64,000 bases of DNA, from contig NZ_UWOK01000001.1 in assembly GCF_900573985.1 (NCBI RefSeq), positions 1,240,001 through 1,304,000 on the forward strand. The letters run 5' to 3'. The notes beneath the pieces are model-generated. The model did no database searches. It worked only from the letters and a program-made list of their open reading frames with translations, and had not been told where the DNA came from. Within the stretch, counting starts at the first letter, position 1; each line of letters opens with the position of its first letter. The translations under genes were made by a program, and so were the position numbers. The stretch comes from Campylobacter showae (GTDB taxonomy: Bacteria > Campylobacterota > Campylobacteria > Campylobacterales > Campylobacteraceae). Below, one piece after another: positions 27,146-35,014 of this stretch.

Positions 27146-27781
27146 TTACGGAAAATTCTTATCTTTACTGCTGCATAGCTCGTTTAAAAAGCATTCCTTG
27201 CAGTTTGGCTTGATCGCTTTACAGGTGTAGCGGCCAAAAAGCACCATCGCTTGATGAAGCGTATTTAGTTGCGTTTTAAAGGCTTTAGTTAGATCAAGCT
27301 CGACGGCTTCGGGCGTCTTGCCCCTACTAAGACCAAGCCTATGCGCCACGCGAAAGACGTGCGTATCCACCGCCATCAAATTTGATCCGAAATGCTCGAT
27401 CAGCACGACGTGTGCGGTCTTTTGACCCACACCGGCTAGACTCATCAGCTCCTTTTCGGTCGTTGGTATCTCGCCGTCAAATTCGCTCATCACGCTCTTT
27501 GCCATCTTGATCAAATTTTCGGCCTTGTTGTTAAAAAAGCTACAGGAATTTATTAGCGCTTTTACGCTTCCGAGATTTGCCTGCGCTAGGCTCGCGATGT
27601 CCGGGTATGCTTCAAAAAGCGAAGGTGTGATCAAATTTACGCGCTTATCGGTGCACTGCGCGCTTAACATCACGCATACTAGCAGCTCGTAAAGGTTGCC
27701 AAATTTAAGCTCGCTGCCCGCGTCTTTGAAATTTTCTAAAAATAAATTTTTGATAGCGTTTATATCTTTTTTCGTTCTCAT
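27146..27781 (-). CDS. nth: Endonuclease III (DNA glycosylase/AP lyase)
   Basis: 211 residues, full length. The helix-hairpin-helix Ala-Gly-Val-Gly-Gln-Lys-Thr-Ala carries the catalytic Lys. The Gly/Pro-Asp loop Val-Asp-Thr-His-Val-Phe-Arg-Val carries the catalytic Asp. The C-terminus has the [4Fe-4S] pattern Cys-x6-Cys-x2-Cys-x5-Cys. It removes oxidised pyrimidines and cleaves the abasic site. It is monocistronic and divergent from the peb4-like gene, with 109 bases between. Confidence 0.96.
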   Translation of the reverse strand: MRTKKDINAIKNLFLENFKDAGSELKFGNLYELLVCVMLSAQCTDKRVNLITPSLFEAYPDIASLAQANLGSVKALINSCSFFNNKAENLIKMAKSVMSEFDGEIPTTEKELMSLAGVGQKTAHVVLIEHFGSNLMAVDTHVFRVAHRLGLSRGKTPEAVELDLTKAFKTQLNTLHQAMVLFGRYTCKAIKPNCKECFLNELCSSKDKNFP

Positions 27782-27850
27782 AGCGCCGATTTTAGCCGTT
27801 TTTATTTAAATTTTCGATGAATTATAACTTATATTTAATGACTTTCCTGC

Positions 27851-27856
27851 TATAAT
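27851..27856 (+). promoter_or_regulatory. Probable -10 box (TATAAT) of the peb4-fba operon
   Basis: Perfect TATAAT preceded by TGC (a near-extended -10), 34 bases upstream of the ATG at 27891, with T-rich DNA further upstream. Confidence 0.6.
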
Positions 27857-27890
27857 CACCCTCGCAAAAATCTAAATTTAAGGAACAAAG

Positions 27891-28703
27891 ATGAATAAAA
27901 TTTTATTCGCATCTCTTAGTTTGGCTGCGGCTCTAAGCCTAAGTGCGGCGGAGTACGCCACCGTAAACGGAACAAAAGTAACCGATAAGGATGTAGCTTT
28001 CACGCTTGCTGCTATGCCTGGCGTAACACTAGAGCAACTACCTAAAGACACTCAAAAAAAAGTGATCGATGAGACTATCAACAGAAAACTACTTCTAGAC
28101 GAGGCTAAAAAGAGCGGACTAGAAAAAACCGACGAATACAAAGCTGCGCTTGAAGAGCTAAAAAACAACCTTGCGCTTGATCTTTGGATGAAGAGAATTT
28201 TCGATAATATCAAAGTTAGCGAAGGCGAGATCAGCGACTTTTATAACAAAAATAAAGCCGAATTTGCCGTGCCTGCACAAGTAAGAGCTAAACATATCCT
28301 AGTGGCTACTGAAAAAGACGCAAACGACATAATAGTTGCGCTAAAAGGTCTAAAAGGCGACGAGCTGGTTAAAAAATTCGAAGAGCTAGCAAAATCTAAA
28401 TCTACCGATCAAGGCTCTGCGGCTAACGGCGGCGAACTAGGTTGGTTTGGCCAATCTCAAATGGTAAAACCTTTCGCGGACGCTGCATTTGCGCTTAAAA
28501 AAGGCGAAGTAACTCAAAAACCTGTTAAATCAAATTTCGGCTACCACGTAATCCTAAAAGAGGATAGCAAAGCTGCCGGTACTGTAGGTCTAAACGAGGT
28601 TAAACCTCAAATCGAGGGCAACCTAAAGATGGAGAAATTTAGAAACGATATCAGAAAAAGAGGCGACGAGCTTCGCTCAAAAGCTAAAGTAGAATATAAA
28701 TAA
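27891..28703 (+). CDS. peb4: PEB4/Cbf2-like periplasmic peptidyl-prolyl isomerase chaperone (SurA-type)
   Basis: 270 residues: signal peptide (1-19), an N-terminal SurA-like helical chaperone part (about 20-125) and a parvulin-type rotamase domain (about 130-235). Rotamase marks are Arg-Ala-Lys-His-Ile-Leu-Val, Gly-Gly-Glu-Leu-Gly-Trp-Phe and Gly-Tyr-His-Val-Ile. In C. jejuni, PEB4 assists outer-membrane protein assembly, adhesion and biofilm formation. It is followed after ten bases by fba, as with the C. jejuni pair Cj0596-Cj0597. A strong -10 box and high-expression codon use suggest abundant protein. Confidence 0.93.
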   Translation: MNKILFASLSLAAALSLSAAEYATVNGTKVTDKDVAFTLAAMPGVTLEQLPKDTQKKVIDETINRKLLLDEAKKSGLEKTDEYKAALEELKNNLALDLWMKRIFDNIKVSEGEISDFYNKNKAEFAVPAQVRAKHILVATEKDANDIIVALKGLKGDELVKKFEELAKSKSTDQGSAANGGELGWFGQSQMVKPFADAAFALKKGEVTQKPVKSNFGYHVILKEDSKAAGTVGLNEVKPQIEGNLKMEKFRNDIRKRGDELRSKAKVEYK

Positions 28704-28713
28704 GGTCGATAAA

Positions 28714-29778
28714 ATGGGTGTTTTAGACGTAGTAAAAGCCGGCGTTTTAAGCGGCGATGACGTAACTAGGCTGTATAAATACGCAAAGGAGCAGGGCTTT
28801 GCCATACCTGCGGTAAACGTGGTCGGAAGCGACTCGGTAAATGCTGTTTTAGAAGCGGCGAAGGCGGCTAACTCACCCGTTATCATCCAGTTTAGTAACG
28901 GCGGAGCCGGCTTTTATGCCGGCAAAGCTTGCGGGAATGCCGATGTGCTAGGCGCAGTAGCAGGCGCGCAGCACGTTCATCTGCTGGCCAAAGCTTACGG
29001 CGTACCGGTGATCCTACACACCGATCATGCGGCTAGAAAGCTACTGCCGTGGATCGACGAGCTGGTTAAATTTAGTCGCGAATATAAAAAGGCTCACGGC
29101 GTGCCGCTTTTTAGCTCGCATATGCTTGATCTTAGCGAAGAGAGCTTGGAGGAAAATTTAAGCACTTGCGAGAAGTATCTAAAAGAGCTTAGCGAGCTTG
29201 GCATCAGCCTAGAAATCGAGCTTGGCGTAACCGGCGGCGAAGAGGACGGCGTGGATAACACGGGTGTTGATAATGCGCTTCTTTATACGCAGCCTGAAGA
29301 CGTCGCGCGGGCATATGAGCGACTAAGTAAAATCAGCGATAGATTTAGCATAGCGGCCAGCTTTGGTAACGTTCACGGCGTGTATAAGCCTGGCAACGTC
29401 GTGCTTCGACCGGAAATTTTGAAAAACTCACAAGCATACGTTGCGGATAAATTTCAAACCCTAACCGATAAACCCGTAAATTTCGTCTTTCACGGCGGTA
29501 GCGGTAGTGAGCTAAAGGATATCAAAGATGCCGTCAGCTACGGCGTAGTAAAGATGAACATCGACACCGATACGCAGTGGGCGTTTTGGGACGGCGTGAG
29601 AGCGTACGAGCTAAAAAACAGAGCCTATCTACAAGGTCAAATCGGCAACCCTGAAGGCGACGACAAACCGAACAAAAAGTACTACGATCCGCGCAAATGG
29701 CTACGAAGCGGCGAGGAGTCGATGGTAAAACGCCTGCTAACTGCATTTGAAGATTTAAACTGCTTAAATAGAAATTAA
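28714..29778 (+). CDS. fba: Fructose-bisphosphate aldolase, class II
   Basis: 354 residues, normal for class II (zinc) aldolases. The zinc ligand His is in Leu-His-Thr-Asp-His-Ala-Ala (about 107-113), followed by Gly-Asn-Val-His-Gly-Val and Phe-His-Gly-Gly-Ser-Gly-Ser. It catalyses fructose-1,6-bisphosphate cleavage or formation. Campylobacter generally lacks 6-phosphofructokinase, so the enzyme works mainly in gluconeogenesis. Part of the peb4 operon; the MotA-like gene follows after eight bases. Confidence 0.96.
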   Translation: MGVLDVVKAGVLSGDDVTRLYKYAKEQGFAIPAVNVVGSDSVNAVLEAAKAANSPVIIQFSNGGAGFYAGKACGNADVLGAVAGAQHVHLLAKAYGVPVILHTDHAARKLLPWIDELVKFSREYKKAHGVPLFSSHMLDLSEESLEENLSTCEKYLKELSELGISLEIELGVTGGEEDGVDNTGVDNALLYTQPEDVARAYERLSKISDRFSIAASFGNVHGVYKPGNVVLRPEILKNSQAYVADKFQTLTDKPVNFVFHGGSGSELKDIKDAVSYGVVKMNIDTDTQWAFWDGVRAYELKNRAYLQGQIGNPEGDDKPNKKYYDPRKWLRSGEESMVKRLLTAFEDLNCLNRN

Positions 29779-29786
29779 GGCTTACA

Positions 29787-31124
29787 ATGGAACCCAAAAA
29801 AGAAGCGAGAAACGATAATTTCACCGATTTGGCGTTGCCTGAGGTAAAAGGCAGGCAATCTTTTTTCGTATATACGAAAATTATATTTTTGCCGACGGCG
29901 ATATATCTCGTCGCGCTTCTTGGGTTTTTTGGGTATATAGATTTTCAAATCGGCCTACACACGGTTATTATGATGGGTATTATTTGGGTGATTTCGCTAA
30001 TCTTTGCTAAAAATAGCGCCGAACTTGCTTGCTGCTATTTTGAGCAAAGCGGGGCTGATTTTAAGCGAAATCTAAAAGAATACATCATCAAACATCTTTT
30101 AGTTATAGGCAAAGATACGAAGTCAAACGCAGGATTTGACGAATTTGTCGCCTATTACACCAGGAATTTACGTAACGAAAATTTTGCTTCCGTGGGTGCG
30201 GGTATCTTTCCGATGCTGGGTATTTTGGGAACATTTATCAGTATCGCGGTTTCTATGCCTGAGTTTAACTCTTCAAATACTACCGAGCTCGAAACTGAAA
30301 TTTCAACCCTTCTTAGCGGCGTGGCGACTGCGTTTTACATCTCTATTTACGGTATTTTTTTAGCGCTTTGGTGGATATTTTTTGAAAAATACGGAACGAG
30401 CAAATTTGAAACGCTAGTGCGAAGACAAAAAAATGCTACTAGCGGCTTTTTCTGGACGAAAGAGGAGCTTGATAGAAGATATTTGCAAGAGAATTTAAGA
30501 CACTTTGAAAAGATCGGAGTGATCTTTGAGCATGTTAGTAACGCCGAGTTCTTTGAGGAGCTTGATAAGACTATCGAGGCTAAATTTAAAACTTTTACAA
30601 ATATCTTGAAAAACGAAGAAGAGGCTGTCAAACTAAGCGGCGAACACATCAAACAAACGATGAATACGCTGCTAAAATCCTCGAAGGATCAAAAAGATCT
30701 TATCAAAGTCCATGCCGAAATCTTGAACGTTATCAATAAATTTAACGGCAACATCAAAGATATGCAACTAAAATTTGCCGAGCAGTACAACCGCCTCTAC
30801 GATGTGGGCGGCGAGCGTATCGCAAGGCTCGAAAAGAGCGTGGGCGAACTAGAGTATAATGTTAAAAATTTCAGTGAGTCTCTTTCTAAATTTAGTAGTG
30901 AAATCTTAGAAAAACAAAAACTTGCAATGGATGGCTTTAAAGAGAGCTTGATTGACGGCGTACAGGCATTTAAAAAGGCCTTTGATGATGAAGCAATCGA
31001 GGCTTATGATGATAATAGCGCGCTCATTGAAGGGCTAAAGCAAGACATCGACGAGCTTGATAAAGAGGCGAATGAGATCTTGCAAACCATCGAAAAGGCG
31101 AGTATGCTAGATGAAAACGCGTAA
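29787..31124 (+). CDS. MotA/TolQ/ExbB-type proton-channel protein with coiled-coil tail
   Basis: 445 residues. Two N-terminal helices (about 30-75) and two channel helices (about 135-215) form a MotA/TolQ/ExbB core, with Gly-Ala-Gly-Ile-Phe-Pro-Met-Leu-Gly-Ile-Leu-Gly-Thr-Phe as the signature. A cytoplasmic tail of about 220 residues with heptad character follows. The next gene, overlapping by 14 bases, encodes a MotB/OmpA-like partner, so the two should form a proton-driven stator-like complex in the inner membrane. C. jejuni has a similar pair after fba (Cj0598-Cj0599). The layout also resembles ZorA/ZorB of Zorya defence systems, but no zorC, zorD or zorE follows. The function is unknown. 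Confidence 0.82.
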   Translation: MEPKKEARNDNFTDLALPEVKGRQSFFVYTKIIFLPTAIYLVALLGFFGYIDFQIGLHTVIMMGIIWVISLIFAKNSAELACCYFEQSGADFKRNLKEYIIKHLLVIGKDTKSNAGFDEFVAYYTRNLRNENFASVGAGIFPMLGILGTFISIAVSMPEFNSSNTTELETEISTLLSGVATAFYISIYGIFLALWWIFFEKYGTSKFETLVRRQKNATSGFFWTKEELDRRYLQENLRHFEKIGVIFEHVSNAEFFEELDKTIEAKFKTFTNILKNEEEAVKLSGEHIKQTMNTLLKSSKDQKDLIKVHAEILNVINKFNGNIKDMQLKFAEQYNRLYDVGGERIARLEKSVGELEYNVKNFSESLSKFSSEILEKQKLAMDGFKESLIDGVQAFKKAFDDEAIEAYDDNSALIEGLKQDIDELDKEANEILQTIEKASMLDENA

Positions 31125-32178
31125 CGAGAACAAAAGCGGAGACCAGACCTTTTGGATATCGTATGCGGACCTGATGGCTGGGCTGATGTTTGTTTTTATG
31201 CTCATCATCGGTGCCGTCGTCGTAAAATACGTCCTTAGCCAAAGCGATCTGGCAAAACTACAAAAAGATTTGAGCGAGCGCGAGAAGCAAATCGCCTCAT
31301 CACAAAGCGAGCTCGTCCGTAAAGAAAACGTCATAAAAGAAATTTTTTCAAATTTGGACCGCGCAAAGAGCGAAAACAAAGAGCTTGCCGACATAAACAG
31401 GCTCGTAAACGAGATGCTTGAAGGCGTTAAAAAAGAGAAAAACGAACTCACGAATCTAACCCAAACCTACGAGATAAATCTAAACGACGCAAACAAAACT
31501 ATCGCGGATTTGCAGGATAGAGTGGTGCAGCTAGGGCAAGTTTTAGCGCAAAAAGACGAGGCGCTAAACGAGCTAAACGCAAAATACGGCGATGAAATCT
31601 CAAAATTTGCCGCGCTGGAAGAGGATTTTAATAAAACAAAAGACAAGATCAAAGACATCAGCTCGCTTCGCTCAAACGTCATATCAAATTTACGCGCCAA
31701 GCTCGGAAACAAGGTCAGCATAGATCCTAGCTCTGGCGTCGTATCATTGCCCGAGTCTATACTTTTTGACACGGGCTCGTACGAGCTAAGAGACGAAGCA
31801 AAAGCGCGCCTAAAGGAAATTTTGCAGACTTATTTCGAAGCGATTTTAAATAACGAAGAGATCGCAAAACACATCGATAGGATCGTGATCGAGGGGCATA
31901 CGAACTCCGTAGGTAGCTACATGTACAACCTTGATCTGTCGCAAAAGCGCGCGTATTCGGTGCTGGATTTTATCTACTCGTGGAACAAGGACAAGCGCCT
32001 AGAGCACTATCTTATCGCTAGCGGGCGCAGTTTTAGCGATCTGGTGATGAAAAACGGCAAAGAAGACCCCGACGCCTCAAGGCGCATCGAGATCAAATTT
32101 TCGATCTCGGACAAAGAGTCGATGAAAGAGATGCAAGATCTCTTGGAGCGGCAAAATCAAAAGTATTCAAAAGACTAA
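31111..32178 (+). CDS. MotB-like OmpA-family peptidoglycan-binding partner of the proton channel
   Basis: 355 residues. The N-terminus Trp-Ile-Ser-Tyr-Ala-Asp-20-Leu-Met-Ala-Gly-Leu-Met reproduces the MotB transmembrane motif, and Asp-20 aligns with the proton-carrying Asp-32 of E. coli MotB. A coiled coil of about 150 residues (50-200) follows, then an OmpA domain (about 210-345) with Ile-Glu-Gly-His-Thr-Asn and Asn-Leu-Asp-Leu-Ser-Gln-Lys-Arg-Ala. It should anchor the channel complex to peptidoglycan across the periplasm. The ATG lies inside the end of the channel gene. The next gene probably starts inside this one's 3' end. Confidence 0.85.
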   Translation: MKTRNENKSGDQTFWISYADLMAGLMFVFMLIIGAVVVKYVLSQSDLAKLQKDLSEREKQIASSQSELVRKENVIKEIFSNLDRAKSENKELADINRLVNEMLEGVKKEKNELTNLTQTYEINLNDANKTIADLQDRVVQLGQVLAQKDEALNELNAKYGDEISKFAALEEDFNKTKDKIKDISSLRSNVISNLRAKLGNKVSIDPSSGVVSLPESILFDTGSYELRDEAKARLKEILQTYFEAILNNEEIAKHIDRIVIEGHTNSVGSYMYNLDLSQKRAYSVLDFIYSWNKDKRLEHYLIASGRSFSDLVMKNGKEDPDASRRIEIKFSISDKESMKEMQDLLERQNQKYSKD

Positions 32179-33343
32179 ATTTAACGGACTCGAGTTTTAC
32201 GTACTTCGCGACGATCTGATGGACGGCGAATTTAACGGCAATAAAGCTAGAAAGCTGGAGTATTTTTTGCATGCTGGTCTTGGCGGTATAAAGCGCGTCG
32301 TTAGCTATGGCTCTAGCCAGTCAAACGCGATGTATAGCCTAAGCGTCTTTGCCAAGATGAAGGGCTTAGAGTTTCACTACGTAGTTTCAAATTTAAACTC
32401 AAATTTAGCAGAAAATCCGATCGGAAATTTTAAATTCGCCCTTGAAAACGGGATGAAAATCTATATAGATAAAGATAGACGGGTACAGGCTAGGGCTCTA
32501 GCTTACGAACTAGCCGGCCTAAAAAAGGGCGAGATTTACGGCGATGAGGCTGTAAATTTGACGGATGCTTTTGATAGAAACGGGTTAAATTTGGATAAAT
32601 TTGACGAACGATGCAGCTTTACGGATACGAATTTAAGCGCGAAAAATATGCCGAATTCGCAAGCCGAGATCGCGCCGAATTTACAAAATCTAGGCAGAGA
32701 AAATTTGATCAAATTTGACGGATCGGCAAAGCTCGCAAGCGCAAATTTCGGCGAATTTGTAAGCCATAAAAACTCAAATTTAAAAAAATCCACAGACCAA
32801 ACAAGCTCAAATTTACCCGCCGCGCAGGATTGCTTCATCGGCGATTCGCTTTTTATAAACGAGGGCGTTTGGCAGCCGCAGGCGGAGACGGGCTTTATCT
32901 CGCAGGCTAGGCAGATAGAGCGCTGGGCGGATGCGGAGGGTAAAGTCGTGGATATATTTTTGCCTTCAGGTACCGGCACGTCGGCGGCATTTTTAGCTAA
33001 GCACGTCAAATTTGACGTTTTTACCTGTCCTTGCGTGGGCGACGCAGACTACCTAAAAAGCGAGATCGAAGCGCTGACGCCAAACTCGAAGGCGCGCATT
33101 TTGCAGCCGCCTAAGAAATATCATTTCGGCGATCTAAAGCTGGAGCTTTATCAAATTTGGCGCGAAGTATGCGAGCAAACGGGGATAGAATTTGAGCTCA
33201 TTTACGATCCGGTCGGCTTTTTAACGATGATGGCAAACCTGGGCGCGTTTAAAAACGAGATTTTATACATCCACCAAGGCGGCGCGCTCGGAAATATCAG
33301 TCAAAAACTAAGATACGAAAGAAAATTTAAGGAGACGAGATGA
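32156..33343 (+). CDS. PLP-dependent D-cysteine desulfhydrase / ACC deaminase-like enzyme with AAATTT-rich insertion
   Basis: Fold-type II PLP enzyme. The family N-terminus (Leu-Arg-Asp-Asp-Leu, then Gly-Asn-Lys-Ala-Arg-Lys-Leu-Glu with the PLP lysine) is encoded partly upstream of the first ATG (32219). The open frame reaches back to 32126 without ATG, GTG or TTG. I therefore place the start at ATC 32156, seven bases after GGAG and inside the OmpA gene, with ATT 32165 as an alternative. Gly-Ser-Ser-Gln-Ser-Asn-Ala and Gly-Thr-Gly-Thr-Ser-Ala-Ala mark substrate and phosphate loops. An insertion of about 95 residues (bases about 32540-32834) breaks the domain with low-complexity Asn-Leu and Lys-Phe segments; its DNA holds eight AAATTT words. 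It overlaps hisD by four bases. Confidence 0.75.
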   Translation: MKSIQKTKFNGLEFYVLRDDLMDGEFNGNKARKLEYFLHAGLGGIKRVVSYGSSQSNAMYSLSVFAKMKGLEFHYVVSNLNSNLAENPIGNFKFALENGMKIYIDKDRRVQARALAYELAGLKKGEIYGDEAVNLTDAFDRNGLNLDKFDERCSFTDTNLSAKNMPNSQAEIAPNLQNLGRENLIKFDGSAKLASANFGEFVSHKNSNLKKSTDQTSSNLPAAQDCFIGDSLFINEGVWQPQAETGFISQARQIERWADAEGKVVDIFLPSGTGTSAAFLAKHVKFDVFTCPCVGDADYLKSEIEALTPNSKARILQPPKKYHFGDLKLELYQIWREVCEQTGIEFELIYDPVGFLTMMANLGAFKNEILYIHQGGALGNISQKLRYERKFKETR

Positions 33344-34635
33344 AGTTTTTACTCACTAGCAACGAAAATTTTAAGGACTATTTTGCGGCTTTGGTAAACC
33401 GCTCAAACGGCGATATGAGCGCGGTTATGCCCGCCGTTTCGCAGATACTTGAGGACGTGCGCGCTAGAGGCGACGAGGCACTCTTTGAGCAGATAGAGAA
33501 ATTTGACCGCTGGAAACCCGACGCAAATAGCCTAAAAATCGGCACTGAAGAGATGCAAAAGGCGTATGACGGCATAGATAGCTGCCTGCGAAACGCGTTA
33601 AATTTAGCCTTTGAGCGCATAAAAAGCTACCACGAAAAGGGTCTGCCAAAAACCTGGATGGAGCACGACGAACACGGCGTTTTGCTAGGCGCCAAGTACA
33701 CTCCGCTAGACCGCGCGGGACTATATATCCCAGGAGGCAAGGCCGCCTATCCTAGCTCGCTTCTCATGAACGCGGTCCCGGCTCTAGTTGCGGGAGTTGG
33801 AGAGATCGCAGTCTGCACGCCTGCCGTCGGGGGCAAGGTAAATACGCTGCTTCTAGCCGCCATGCATATCTGCGGCATCAAGGAAGCCTATAAAGTCGGT
33901 GGTGCGTCGGCGGTTGCGGCGATGGCCTACGGCACGCAAACGATCAAAAAAACCGACGTCATCACGGGTCCTGGCAACATATACGTCGCGACGGCTAAAA
34001 AACTCGTCTACGGCGAAGTAAATATCGATATGATCGCGGGCCCTAGCGAGATCTGCGTCATCGCCGACGAGAGCGCAGACCCTCGCCACATCGCCGTGGA
34101 TCTACTCTCGCAGGCCGAGCACGACGAGATGGCCAGTGCCGTGCTCATCACGCCCAACCAAGCCTTCGGCGCGGCGGTGCAAAGGCATATAAACGAGGAG
34201 ATCAAGACTCTAGCTAGGCAGCCCATCGCGCAGGTTAGTATCGATAAAAAGGGCGCTATCATCGTAGCTAGCGACCTGGATGAGTGCGTGAGATTGGCTA
34301 ACGAGCTAGCGCCCGAGCATTTAGAGATCGCGACAAACGACGCGATGGAGCTGGCTAGGCAGATCAGGCACGCCGGCGCGATATTTATCGGGCATTTTAC
34401 GCCTGAAGCGATGGGCGACTATCTGGCTGGGCCGAACCATACGCTCCCGACTGGCGGTAGCGCGAGATTTTACTCGCCTCTGGGGGTTGAAAATTTCATG
34501 AAGCGCACCTCGCTCATCTCGCTAAATGCAAAAGGCATAAGCGAGCTGGGAAACGCGTGCATGAAGCTAGCCGATGCCGAGGGGCTCGGAGCGCATAAGC
34601 GTTCGGTCGCGGTTAGACTTGAGGCTTTGAAATAG
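33340..34635 (+). CDS. hisD: Histidinol dehydrogenase
   Basis: 431 residues, complete. Family motifs: Tyr-Ile-Pro-Gly-Gly-Lys-Ala-Ala-Tyr-Pro-Ser-Ser (about 128), Gly-Gly-Ala-Ser-Ala-Val-Ala-Ala (about 188), Ile-Ala-Gly-Pro-Ser-Glu-Ile and the catalytic Gln-Ala-Glu-His-Asp-Glu (about 260), plus Gly-Pro-Asn-His-Thr-Leu-Pro-Thr near the end. It performs the last two oxidations of histidine biosynthesis. No other his gene is nearby, consistent with a scattered pathway in Campylobacter. Two dyad elements (copies D and E) follow in tandem. Confidence 0.96.
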   Translation: MKFLLTSNENFKDYFAALVNRSNGDMSAVMPAVSQILEDVRARGDEALFEQIEKFDRWKPDANSLKIGTEEMQKAYDGIDSCLRNALNLAFERIKSYHEKGLPKTWMEHDEHGVLLGAKYTPLDRAGLYIPGGKAAYPSSLLMNAVPALVAGVGEIAVCTPAVGGKVNTLLLAAMHICGIKEAYKVGGASAVAAMAYGTQTIKKTDVITGPGNIYVATAKKLVYGEVNIDMIAGPSEICVIADESADPRHIAVDLLSQAEHDEMASAVLITPNQAFGAAVQRHINEEIKTLARQPIAQVSIDKKGAIIVASDLDECVRLANELAPEHLEIATNDAMELARQIRHAGAIFIGHFTPEAMGDYLAGPNHTLPTGGSARFYSPLGVENFMKRTSLISLNAKGISELGNACMKLADAEGLGAHKRSVAVRLEALK

Positions 34636-34742
34636 ATATCATCTCTTGGGAGCTTTTAACGGAACTCGCGAAAAATCGGCTTGACGGACTGGCTTGTCCA
34701 GTCTACGCCTATTTTTCGCAAATCTCTCTAAGATATAATATC
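34635..34742 (+). repeat. Dyad intergenic element, copy D
   Basis: Central stem GCGAAAAAT (34668-34676) with ATTTTTCGC (34711-34719), perfect over nine bases. The inner hairpin is GGAC / GTCC (34686-34689 with 34696-34699) or the alternative GACTGG / CCAGTC. Outer arms GATAT (34635-34639) and ATATC (34738-34742) pair. It begins at the hisD stop codon. Confidence 0.65.
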
Positions 34743-34779
34743 TCTTGCTTTTTTAGATAAATTTTAAATTCGCCGTGAC

Positions 34780-34900
34780 TTTTGAGTAGTTTTTGAGTGC
34801 TTTTTAAAGGGCTAGTAAAAATAAATACTCACGGACGATCGGTTTGCTGCGTTTTATTTTTACGTCGTAACTTCAAAAATCATCTCAAGATATAACGCCT
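34780..34900 (+). repeat. Dyad intergenic element, copy E
   Basis: Tandem to copy D. Central stem GTAAAAATAAA (34815-34825) with TTTATTTTTAC (34853-34863), perfect over 11 bases. Outer arms TTGAG (34782-34786) with CTCAA (34884-34888) and TTTTTGA (34790-34796) with TCAAAAA (34873-34879). Its 3' part matches copy A closely. The apical region differs from copies A-D and resembles copy F. Confidence 0.65.
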
Positions 34901-35014
34901 TTTTGTTTAAATTTACGGTTTTTGCGAATTCTTTGCCGCAAGTTTAGCGTGTGAAATTTACAAAACAAGCAAGCGGATTGCCAAATTTTACGCCAATCTT
35001 GCAAAAGGAAACAA

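Noticed and set aside
29787..34635. Complete Zorya defence system
   Set aside because: Only ZorA/ZorB-like architecture is present; downstream genes are a PLP enzyme and hisD, with no helicase or nuclease partner.
34686..34703. GACTGG-CTTGT-CCAGTC as a simple rho-independent terminator of hisD
   Set aside because: No T-run follows and it sits inside the larger dyad copy D, whose outer stems explain the symmetry better.
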